64,000 nucleotides of DNA from positions 1 to 64,000 of the forward strand of contig NW_027417080.1 of the NCBI RefSeq assembly GCF_009905375.1. The letters are read 5' to 3'. Within the stretch, counting starts at the first letter, position 1. Each line of letters begins with the position of its first letter. The translations under genes were made by a program, and so were the position numbers. Shown here one piece after another: positions 1 through 12,300 of this stretch. The DNA comes from Apium graveolens. Taxonomy: Eukaryota; Streptophyta; Magnoliopsida; Apiales; Apiaceae. The notes beneath the pieces are model-generated. The model made no database searches. It saw nothing but the letters and a program-made list of their open reading frames with translations, and was not told the DNA's origin.

Positions 1-7
1 CCCCAAA

Positions 8-27
8 ACCCCCCCCCCCCCCCCCCC
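8..27 (+). repeat. Poly-C tract at window edge
   Basis: About 20 consecutive C, preceded by CCCCAAAA. The remainder of 1-189 is intron of the HESO1-like gene. Confidence 0.9.
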
Positions 28-189
28 AAAACAGAGATGAATTAATGAAGGCCATACGAAGTTGGATGTAAATTTGAGATGTTCATTGATAATACTTAGT
101 TACTGCAGTTTCTTAATTTTTTGAATGGAGTAGCTCTTTTTTATTGGAAATGGCAATATGACCAACTCACGTTTGAACTCTGTAAACAG

Positions 190-354
190 GTGCAACGGTG
201 GAGCCGTTTGGATCATTTGTATCTAATCTCTTCACAAGGTGGGGAGATTTGGATATATCAATAGAAATATTAACTAATTCATATATTTCGAATACGGCTA
301 AGAAGCAAAAGCAAAACTTGTTAAGAGATGTTCTGAAAGCTCTTAGAAGTAAAG
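190..354 (+). CDS. HESO1: HESO1-like exon: catalytic GS...DLD motif
   Basis: Exon after acceptor aaacag (ends 189) and before donor gtaatc (355). Reads [14 protein letters not shown] then [10 protein letters not shown]: the nucleotidyltransferase GS loop and the two metal-binding Asp residues. Ends in phase 1 (AAA G), completing Gly with the next exon. Confidence 0.88.
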
Positions 355-3300
355 GTAATCCCTTTCAAGATCTTGATACTATTTATATATATGTAATTGT
401 GGTTGCCTCGCAATGTTTTACAATATGGTTTGGAAATAATAGATCTTGATACTATTTACATATATGTAATTCTGGTTGCCTTGTGATGTTTTACAATATG
501 ATTTGGAAAATGTTGTATCTGTGGAGTCTACTGATTTTTGCATTTTAGAGCATATAATCTATATTTATTGGTGTAACTTGCCTAATTATCGCTTCCTTGT
601 GTTGGTGCAAGTAATTTTTTTGCAAGTGACTGAGTGCTATCCTGGAAGGTGAAAAAACATAAGAAATCATCCTTCTTCAACATGCCAACGAAAGGCATAT
701 TTACTTTATGGACATGCACACTAAGCTTAAAAACATGATTGCATCTTTCTCATGATTTATCTTCTAGATACCTGTAACCTGTCTCATTTTCTTCACATGA
801 TCACAAAACCATATACTTTGTTGCTGTGTGCTGTGAATCAAACTCACTTCTACTACTTAAATAGTTGCACAGGTATATAACTTCGATACTAGATAATAAT
901 AATGTTTAACAGGAAAATGAACAAGATATGACTCCTATTATCGACAAGAACAATAGAGCCTCGCCAATCGTTCGAGAGGATTGGTCTCTCCTACATAAGC
1001 ACTGTAATAATACTCCACATAACCCTAATTTTCCTCTTCCCCCGAATAAGTAATCACAATTCTGATTCTATCTACTCCCCGCTGGAGTTACCAAACTGCC
1101 CCTGTCTTTTAAATTACCAAACTGCCCTGGTCTTGCTCTGTTTCTCTTTTCTTGTCCTTGGTATTTTTCCTTGAATAAGTTAACAGCACAGGTGCCTTAT
1201 GTGGGTTCCCTGCATTACCCTGGGCCCAAAAAGCCACCTTGTCCCCAAGGTGGAACTGAGGAAAATGGATGTCAACATTCGAGAAGTCCTCCCAAGTAGC
1301 TTCCCAACTAGGCAATGCTTTCCACTTCAATATACTTGAGTCACAGCTTGTCCTCCATGGTTTTGGGTGCGGACATCTAACACTAATTCTGGCTCCACAT
1401 TGAGCACCACATCTGCAGACAACTGAGGAGGAATAGTGGGGTTTGCCATGACTGAACCAATAGCACGCTTTAACTGAGATATGTGAAATACGTTGTGAAT
1501 CCTGGAAGTTGGTGGCAACTCGAGTTTGTACGCAACCTTTCCCACTCGCTCGGCTATGACAAAAGGACCATAGAAACGAGGAGAGAGCTTCTCATTGCGC
1601 CTGGTAGCCAATGACGATTGTCGATATGGCTGAAGTTTGATATAGACAGCCTCCCCCACCTGAAATTCTAATGTTAGCGTTTAGCATCTTCATAAGACTT
1701 CATGTACTGCTGGGCCTGAGAAGATGGGCCTTCAAGTCATCTAAAAGCGCATCCCTTTCTATCATTAACTCTTGTAACGTGGCTACAGTTGTGCCCCCTT
1801 GTTCAAAACGAATGAGACGTGGAGGTTCACGTCCGTAGAGAGCTTGAAAGGGTGAGTGTTTAGTCGAGGCATGAACAATGTGTTATAACAATATTCTGCC
1901 AATGGCAGCCAAGTACTCCATGTTCGGGGCTGGCCATTCACGAAACACCTAAGATACCCTTCTAGTGTTTTATTAACTACCTCTGTTGACCGTCCGACTG
2001 GGGTGGTAAGCTGAGCTGTGCCGTAATAAGGTGCCTTGCATTTTGAATAACTCTTTCCAAAAGAGGCTCATGAAGATACGGTCACGATCTGAGACTATAG
2101 TGGAGGGAAACCCGTGCAAACGCACTATCTCTTTGATAAACAGATTTGCAACTGTAACAGCAGAGAATGGGTGGCTCAAACCCAAAAAATGACTGTACTT
2201 TGTGAGACGATCAACGACTACCAGCACCGTGTTAAACCATTGGAACGGGGCAGGCCCTCAATAAAATCAAGAGACACATCTTCCCAAACTTTAGTTGGGA
2301 TTGGAAGTGGTTGGAGGAGGCCGGCTGGTCGTAGGTGGAGTATTTGTTTTCTGACATATAACACACTTTGGACATATTTTGATACTGCCTGTCGCATACC
2401 TACCCAAACCATTCACTGGACAGCCGCTTGTAGGTTTTGAACTCACCCGCATGGCCCCCAAGTGCCGAATCGTGGTATTCATGCAGCAATTTAATCACTA
2501 GAGTAGACTTGGAATGGTAAGACTAATCTTCCCTTGTATCCGTACCACATCCTTGTCCAAAGTGTAGCCCTGCATGGGCATGTTTCCAGCCTTTAATTCT
2601 CTCTGCAATTTCTGTATAAAAGGATCAACCTGAAGCTGCTGATGTAAATCTGCCCAATCCACACCACTTATAGTTACCAGAGAATTCAAAGTTGATGTGC
2701 CAACAAATTCACGAGATAACGCATCAGCCACCCTGTTTGTTGGGCCTGGTTTATAATGAATAGTAAAATTATACCCCATTAGCTTGCAAATCCAGCTTTG
2801 GTAGTCTGCTCCCACTTCCCGCTGCCCCATGATGTACTTTAGGCTTTGTTGATCAGTGCGGATCTCAAATTTATTTCCCAGGAGGTAGTGACGCCACTTT
2901 TGAACAGACAAACAATCGCCATCAACTCTTTTTCATACACTGATTTCATTCGGGCCCGAGGTCCAAGAACTTTACTAAAAATGCAATAGGGTGGTTATTT
3001 GCATTAACACCGCCCCTAAACCAACCCCTGATGCGTCCGTCTCCGAAATGAAGGGTAACTTAAAATTTGGCATGACTAAAACGGGGCCGTTGTCATAGCT
3101 TTCTTTAAGTCCTGAAAAGCTTGGTTTGCTGCTGAATTCCACGCAAAGCAATCTTTCTTTAGCTGTCCGGTTAGAGGGAATGCAATTCGGGCATAGCTTT
3201 TTATGAATTTTCTATAGTACCCGGTTAGGCCCAAGAATCCCCGTAATGCCTTGATGTTTTGGGGTACTGGCCATTTAGTCATAGCCTGCACTTAGTTGGG

Positions 3301-6300
3301 TTCTACTGCCACTCCTTCTACGGAAATAACATGCCCCAAATAAGAGATCTTATGCCTCCCGAATTCACATTTTTTCTCATCGGCATACAATTTATGTCCG
3401 CGCTAACAATTCCAGGACCTGCTGCACATGGCCCGCATGTTCTTCCTCATTCGCACTATATACCAAAATATCGTCGAAAAATACGAGGACGAATTTCCGA
3501 AGGCATGGACGGAATATATCATTCATAATGCTTTGAAACGTGGTCGAGGCATTTGTAAGGCCAAACGACATTACCAAAAATTCGTAATGGCCTTCGTGAG
3601 TCCGAAAAGCCGTTTTTGGTACATCCTCCATGCACACCCTCACTTGATGGTACCCCGATTTCAAATCTAACTTTGAATAAATTCCTGCCCCAAAAAGCTC
3701 ATCAAGAAGTTCATCAATTGCGGGAATAGGGTATTATCTGGAACGGTTACCTATTTAAGGCACGGTAATCAACACAAAATCGCCATGATCCGTCTTTTTT
3801 TTTTTACTAAAAGGACAGGGCTGGAAAATGGGCTACTCGACACTTGTATAATTTGTGCAGCCAGCATATCTCGAATTAGCTTCTCGATTTCCTCTTTTTG
3901 GTTGTGGGGGGTAACGATACTGGACGGACACTAACAGGGTTTGCCCCCTCCCGCAACATAATCTTGTGTTCCTGTGGCCTCACGGGCGGTAAACCTGCTG
4001 GCATATGAAAAACTTCATTGTATTTCTCTAGTATTGGTCTCAAAAATTCTGGTGTGTTTCTATTTTCCCCCTCGCTGTTCCTACCAGCTCCTGTCTGTTC
4101 TAACACGTTTAACTCCACCAAATACCCTGAACCTCCTTTTCTTAAGTGTCAGTATCATAGCTTTTAATGATACCCCTGTACGCCCTAGTGACGGATCCCC
4201 TTTAAGAGTGATTACATCTTTCCCAACCTGAAATTTGATCGTTTGTTGCTTCCAATTGATGGTAGTTGTGGCCTAATTTTTCTAACCATTGTACTCTTAA
4301 TATTACGTCCGAGTTGCCTAAGGGAAGCGGCAAGAAATCCTCAATTATATTAGCCCCCTGTAACTCCAGTACTACCCCCAAGCAGATTCCCTTACCTTGC
4401 ACCTCCTCCCCTGTCCCCAACGATACGCCAAATGACGTGGAAGGCGATACCCTAACCCCTAGTCTCGCAATAGCTTCCTTAGATAAAAAATTATGAGTCG
4501 CACCTGGATCAACCATCACTACAACCTTCTGGTCATTGATTGTTCCTTCCAGCTTGAAGGTCTTAGGGCTTGTAAGCCCCATTACGGAGTTTAATGAGAT
4601 CTCTGCATGGGTTGTGTCCGTGGGTAATTCTCCCAACTCCTCTTGCAACTCACTCCCTGGACTAAGTTCCCCTTCTTCATCTTCCTCTTCTTGTGTGAGG
4701 AGTACACTCAATTCTTTGCGACGACACCGATGTCCAATTGACCATTTATCATCACAACGGTAGCATAGCCCCTTTTCCCTCTTCAACTGCAACTCCTTCT
4801 CACTTAATCTCCTTATTTCACCGAGAGGTTTTGCTACTGGTAACGGACTACTGCCAGTTGTTACCGTGGAGGCTGCATAACTCGTATTGAATCTGTTGGG
4901 GGAAGAGTAAGTAGATTGATTGCTTTGGTTCGCAAAGCTGGACTGCCCACTTCCACTACTCCTGCTACTTGCACTGGACCCCATTCGCCACTCTGCCTTA
5001 TGACTTGTCCCCGACCTTATCTTATCCTCCACCATTAAGGCCAATTCCATCGCATGGTCTACGGATACAAGGTCCTAACAAGCGAACCTCAGCCCGTATC
5101 TCACTTTTTAGCCTATTAAGAAACTGACCCAACGCCAACTCCTTCGATACATTCTCTAAGGGTGCAAGTAACTCTATAAATTTTAATCTGTACTCAGAAA
5201 CCGTACCTGTTTGGTTGTGTCCCAACCATTGTTCCTGCAGCGTTCCAGTTGCCACTGACCTGAATTGACGTCGGAGAAGCAATTTCACTTGTTCCCAGCG
5301 TTCAATTGGCCTTCTACGGTGTTCCCATTGGAACCAAATTAAGGCTTGCCCCTCCAATGCTACCACTGTGGCTTCTATCTTCTCTTCTTCACTTAGGCGG
5401 TAGAAGTTGAAATACCGCTCTGCCCGCAATATCCAACAATCCGGGTTGGTACCATCAAATAGGGGTAAGTCTAACCGTTTGAACCTCCAATTTGACCCCC
5501 CTGCAAAACCTCCATTAAAACCCATTCCTCCACCAGGTCCTCCACCCGACCCGACGCCTCCATGTCCCTCTTCCCCAATAGGCGTCCCACTCGAATTACT
5601 GCTTTCCCCCACTGCTAAGCCCCCATTTTTTACAGAACCCTGTAACCCAACCTGATTGATGCTCTTCTCTAAATTCTTTGACAGACCCATGTGCGTCGAC
5701 TGAAGCCCAGTTATAGTAGACTGCATCTCTCTTTGAAATTTCACTTGATTCTCCTTTATTGATGTAATTAAAGACTCCTGGTGTTCTCTAGAGTGGCTAA
5801 TTCGTCCCTCCAAACGAATTGTAGCCTCTTCTAGCTTATTCTCCTGCCTCTTCAGTGTCTCTTCCATACAAGATAGAAACCTATTTGCCAGTGCTTGTTC
5901 CATCGCTGCCACTGCAGCTTTTAACGCCGCCGACACTTCTTCAGCCACGGTTGTACGGATCGTGTTGTGTATGGATGTAACCCCTTGTTCCAGCTCATCC
6001 AAACGTTGTTTTGTATCCTTTGGCACCATCGATCTACTGCTCTGATACCAGATTTTGCTGTGAATCAAACTCACTTCTACTACTTAAATAGTTGCACAGG
6101 TATATAACTTCGATACTAGATAATAATAATAATGTTTAACAGGAAAATGAACAAGATATGACTCCTATTATCGACAAGAACAATAGAGCCTCGCTAATCG
6201 TTCGAGATGATTGGTCTCTCCTACATAAGCACTGTAATAAAACTCCACATAACCCTAATTTTCCTCTTCCCCCGAATAAGTAATCACAATTCTGATTCTA

Positions 6301-9300
6301 TCTACTCCCCGCTGGAGTTACCAAACTGCCCCTGTCTTTTAAATTACCAAACTGCCCTGGTCTTGCTCTGTTTCTCTTTTCTTGTCCTTGGTATTTTTCC
6401 TTGAATAAGTTAACAGCACAGGTGCCTTATGTGGGTTCCCTGCACTGTGTATGATGCCTTTTTTTGAATATTGTCTATTGGCAATGTGTATTTTGCATAT
6501 TTTAGTCATTCTTTGTCATTAATACTACACGAGGATGGTTGCTTTGATGTGTTCAATTCATAGATGCTGCTAATACTTGGAAATGCCAAAGTTTTTTAAA
6601 ATATCGCAAACAACCACCAAAATATTTAGCGGAGCAGCATTTTCTGAACGGACCGAACCAACCATTTCTGCTAGATAAATGTATGACGAAGAATGATGGA
6701 GATATTTGGAATACAGATTTCCTATAAAGATTGTAGGACAGGCTTTGGACAACTAGATGGATCATATACATGCAAAGAAAGTAAATGGTTTTGTGATAAG
6801 CTTAAGAATATAAATATATAATGAAACATTTATTTGTTAGAGAAATTCATGACAAAAATGTTATATTCTTGATTTATAGAGTTAAATGCACTTTGTACCC
6901 TCAAACAAAGTTGAAAAAACAATTTTGTATCAGAACTTTCAGAAATACAACTTGCACCCCTCAACTTCGACTTGCTAAGTCAGTATGCACCCTTTTGCAG
7001 ATTATAATTAAAATGATAAGGGGTAAAACTGGAATTTCATTTTAAAATGTAAATAAATTTTAGTTAGAATTTCAAATACAAGTTAAAATATTTATAAAAA
7101 TGATTTCTTTTATATTAAATATTAATATTGACCAAAATATTTTTATTAAATGCACATGAAATAATAATGACGTCAAAGAATTAAAAATGAAACAATTAGA
7201 TTTAAATTAAGTATATAATTAAAAAAATATAAAAAGTCATTTTGAATTTACTTTTGGTAAAATTATATAATTTTTGGCATTATTATTATAACTAAAATTT
7301 GAAACTCAACTAAATAGTATTATTCGAAAATTTTAAAGTTCTTATTTTATAGCTATAATAACAAAGTTCAGTTTTTAATATAATCTGAAAAATAAGAAAT
7401 TTAGTTTAGTTAATATTTTACTGAAATTCCCATTTTACCCCTTACTTTTTTAATTATAACAGTCAAAGGGGTGCTTCCTGATTTGGTGGGTTGAAGTAGA
7501 GGGGTGCAAACTGAGTTTCCAATACTCTTGATACACATTTGTTTTTGAAACAAAATAAGAGGGTGCAAAGTGCAATTAACCTTGAATTATATGAATGTAG
7601 CCTTTGCTTGTCATGTAGAGGAAGAATGATTGCTCAAGTTTTTACAGTGCACAGAATGCACTCATAAGAAATTAACACTAATATATCATCAGGAACTGTG
7701 GACGATCTTGGATATGGATAAGAAATTAACTGATCCCATCTTAAAGTTGGGCACAACTTTCTGCATGAGCTAATTAAACGAACTATTGAATTTGATATTC
7801 TTAGACACATCTGTTTTAATATTATAACTAGGACTTTCTGCAGGTACGTGGCGTAAGCTCAAATATATTGGTAATGCTAGAGTACCCATCTTAAAGTTGG
7901 AGCACAACCTTCAAAATATCTCTTGTGATATCTCCATCAATAATTTGAACGGTCAAATGAAGTCCAAGTTGCTGTTCTGGATCAATGATATTGATGGACG
8001 CTTTCGTGATATGGTTTTGCTAGTATGTCCCCATGTCAAAGAATAAGTGCTATCTTGGGAAGTATAACTGTATAAGGACCATTTTGACCCTTTTTTATGT
8101 ACAGGTCAAGGAATGGGCCAAAGCACATGATATCAATGATTCAAAGTCTGGGTCTTTGAATTCATATTCTCTCAGTTTGCTGATTATCTTTCATTTTCAG
8201 GTATATCAGTATCTTCTATTTGTGTTAATAAATTTGCTGCACTGTAAATGGTTTCCAATCAAGTGAGTAGTTATTTTTAAAGTTTAGAAGGATAACAAGT
8301 AATGATTAAAAGACATCATAAATAATTAAAACGTGCATAAAGGGAAGACAACATAGCATAGCAAATTGTTTTTGCATCATGTAATTAGTATCCTTTTTTA
8401 GGGATTTTGCCTTGTGCATAAATAGCTTAGAATAATTTGATGCTTGTGTTTGTTTTGGATGATTTTGGTATATAACTGATTTTCCAAATGTCTTCTGGTC
8501 TATAGAAATGTTATTTTAGTATAAGAGCTTGGTTGCTTAATTAGTATCTATAATTCGACTCTTGTATTTGTTTTGGATGATTCTAGTATATAACGGATTT
8601 TCCACATGTCTTCTGGTCTATACAAAAGTTATTTTAGTATAAGAGCTTGGTTGCTTAATTTTTTTGGCTAATTTAATATTATGTTTATTATAACATGAAA
8701 GTCTGAACTTCTACATTGTTTATCTTGATCCCATTCTCCAATATTTCGCACAGACATGCGTACCTGCAATTCTACCTCCTCTTAAAGATATATATCCAGG
8801 AAATTTGTCGGATGACCTTAAAGGTACCCTTTATGATAAATTTATATATTATTGGACAACATTTAGTTACATTTTTTTTATATTTTTGCTTGTTATATTT
8901 GAAATGCAAGTCTAGCTAAACTTTCCTGCCTCACTCTCAATTGATGAACATATCTCATTGGAGTATTATGTGCCTGCCCCTGCCTAATTCAAATTCTTAA
9001 ATATGAATATCTCATCTCTCTCTCTATATATATGTAGTGGTTGTAGTGCATATCTTTGGTTTCGAGTGGGAAATGCTGGGTTTGCTTGGTTTAGTTTAGT
9101 TATATATAACTATAAGGTGTATGTTCTGAATATAAACTGACGGCAACAAGTGAAGTGATGGTACATCGGCTTACAGTGTACTGACTACTGACTACTAACT
9201 TAGCCTGTTAAAACCTAATTTAATGGGGTCAAGCTAAGAGTCTAATTGGGGGCTAAAAATCTGATTCCAAAATTACACAATATAGATACAGGATATATTG

Positions 9301-12300
9301 TACCCTCTATGGTAAATCAAGTTGTTTAAATATAATTGGGCTTTCTATTGCTGAAGTCCTCAGAGATCGTATTGCAGGCTAATTCAGTAATCTTTTTTAG
9401 ACGTAAGGGGTACAAACACTATATATATTTCATATGTGGGTACAAAAAATTTAGTCATTTTATGTATAGGGTTTAATTTAAAACATGTACTGAAAATCCT
9501 AGAGATTTATCACTGTGATTTAAACTTCATGCATTTCATGATGATTGCATGATGTAAAAATATGTGCAGAGATTAACATCCTGCAATCTGAAAATCATCT
9601 GTTTTGGTAGGAAGATTAACATCATGCGATCTGAAAATCATCTGTTTTGGTAGGGAATATCATCGTTTGAAATTTATGTCAGTTAATTAAGGTTCTAATT
9701 TATTGCACTACTACACATTTTAACTTGCATAATATTCATTTTTGAACTTGCATAGCACTTTCAAGTACTATGTAAGCCAGTGCTATGCAAGTGAAATCCA
9801 GTTACATAACACTTTTTTTTGTGCTATCCAAGTTCATTACTTAGATAACACTTCTTGAAAGAGCTATGCAAGTAAGTTCTACCTAAGCGAAACACTACAT
9901 CAGCATTTCTTCAAACACTATCTAAGACTATTAAATTGAAAACTCTACCTACTTATGTAGCTCTTTAAAATCGCTGTGCAAGTAGTCCACCATTTAAATA
10001 AAATAAATATTTCTATTGCACTTTTTCAAAATCCCAGTTTAATTGTTTTTTCAGCCACTATTATTTTTACAAAAACATTTCACAACTACAGTTATAAATA
10101 GGCTATAACCAATTCCGATATAAAAATTAGACTAGCAACTCGTATTGCTTCGCTATAACCCAAATTAATTCCAGATATCAAAATGTTACAATAAAATAGC
10201 ATACTTCAAAAAAATTCAAATATCAGCATGTTACAGTAAAACATCAAAATCTACTTCTTTAGCTATTTGTTCTTGAGAAACAATATAGCATCCAACTGTA
10301 ATCAAATTCTCAGCCAATCTTCCACTCTTAAAATTGATACATATGTGTATCTGTAGATTGTATGAATTGCAGCTGGCTTCATCTTAATCGAAGATATATT
10401 CTCTGCACCCATGGTATGTAAATATAAACATGGATTGTTGCAAGGCTGAATCAATAAAAAATGCGTCTGCATCATTTAATATTACCAAGTCAATCAATGC
10501 AGGCTTAGTCTTGGTTAAGACAAAATTGACACGTGAAATATTAATAACTAAACGTACCATTTGAATCATCTGCCACATTTTCTTTTGCATCATACATATG
10601 CGGTCTGCACCCTGCAAATATGATTAGCTCATTTCAAGATCTTTAGAATGATACATACATTAAATTCTCATAAGAGTTTTAAGAAATTGGAATTATGGAT
10701 TATTGTGAGGGTTCAATGTTATCCCCATTGCAACATCAACTAAATTTTTTATCAAGAATAGTATTAATTCAGTAATAAACTTCAAAGTTTTTAGAAACTT
10801 ACACGTTCTAGTTGCCTACTTTCCACAATATAGTATAGCCTTTGTTTGTTCTGACTGAAATATAAAAAGATAGAAAAATCAGGCATTTCCCTCAATTCTA
10901 AGTTCGTATAAAAACTAAGTTAAATCTAACCAAGAAGAAAAGTTTATTACACTGGATGGAAATCTAGGTTCCTTGCAGAATAATGACAAGACCATTTGGC
11001 AATAAAGGTCTAGCTCTCTTCTGCACGGTTTAAAGTCAATAGTGTGATAAACCATTTCTGGATTAGCACTATTAGGCTTCACCGTAGATGCCAGCACTAC
11101 TATAAAGATAAATGAAATGATGTAATGGAATAATAAAAGGGAGAAAATGCTATCAAGGCGAAATACGAAAATGTAAAACTTAGGTATGACACCGTAGTAA
11201 ACTTAAATAAACATGAAAATGTACACGCCTCTGTCAAAGTGACAAATATATCTCAATCGGTATATATAGACTATAGTATGTATTACTATGATTTTCAGAA
11301 GTATAAAAACATACCTTTACCAATATTGGTTGTCCATGCTTTAAACTACTACTACTACTACTACGTACTTACATCGAGTTTAGAGCTTTCGAGAGTATCT
11401 TGTTCTCTGAATTCTACTATAAGGCTACCAAAATCGCACTAGCTTTCAACTTCCCAGTATTTAAGCTACAAATATAAACCAGACTATACTTTGGAATTCT
11501 AAAAATGATCTTTGAGATTTCTTAGTGGGGTTCCCAAACTGGCAATAATTATGGTAAACACATATTATACTTATATAAATGGTCAGTAAAACTTGCTATT
11601 TTTGTGACAGGACTGGAAAATCAGAGAAGATCTTCACTTAAATTATAGGTAAATTTTAGAGTGTGTTTTTTTTATCAGAAGGTCCTCCCCTCTTCAAGTA
11701 TTCCTCAACCACACCTTTGCCACCCTCTTGGGGCGTCAAATTTCCAAAATCTTAAAATACAAGACTTTTGATCATTTCTTTGCAGAAATTTTACCCTCTT
11801 TTGTGCTTTTTTTAAACTCTAAAGAACATAGAGAAACGACCTACACGAATAACATCTATAGATTCTCAATCAAACTCAACATTAACCAAATAAATTTACT
11901 GAAATTTTGAAACTTATATTCTGATTTTTCCAAAGAAGATAAGAAAAACTAGGGTGACTAACAACATTGATCAAGGCCGGACCAAATTTAGATTATCTTT
12001 CAATTGCAAACTCTTACAAAGTAAATAAGTCATTATGGTAAATATAAATTATACTTATGTGTGAAACCTCTAATTTTCAATCATATCTTTTCACATCTAG
12101 AAAAATTGATGTGAATAACATGGCTAATTCCAAGTATCATGGAATCCAGGAAGACACAGTGACTACAATCAAAAAAATGTTCAGGATTAGCTCTCTTTCT
12201 GGGATAAGATCAATTCTATAAATATAAGGATGTGCATATTATCGCAACTGAGATAATATAGTTATGTCAGGTATATAAGTTGGGTTGCTCATATCAGCAT

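Larger units (their letters stand above)
829..6444 (-). mobile_element. Ty3/gypsy chromovirus inserted in HESO1-like intron
   Basis: 5,616-bp element, opposite in orientation to the host gene. LTRs of 386 and 389 bp (TGCTGTGAATC...TTCCCTGCA on the + strand) differ at 3 positions plus one 3-bp AAT indel. Target duplication CTGTG at 824-828 and 6445-6449. PBS TGGTATCAGAGC inside the right LTR. Encodes gag with CCHC, protease, RT/RNase H, integrase and a C-terminal chromodomain. Compact size and short LTRs would fit the Reina-type chromoviruses, but clade assignment is only inferred. Reading frames are broken in several places, so this copy cannot move by itself. Confidence 0.93.

Noticed and set aside
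198..449. 83-codon ORF as a complete small gene
   Set aside because: It starts at an internal GTG and runs through a splice donor at 355; it is a HESO1-like exon plus intron.
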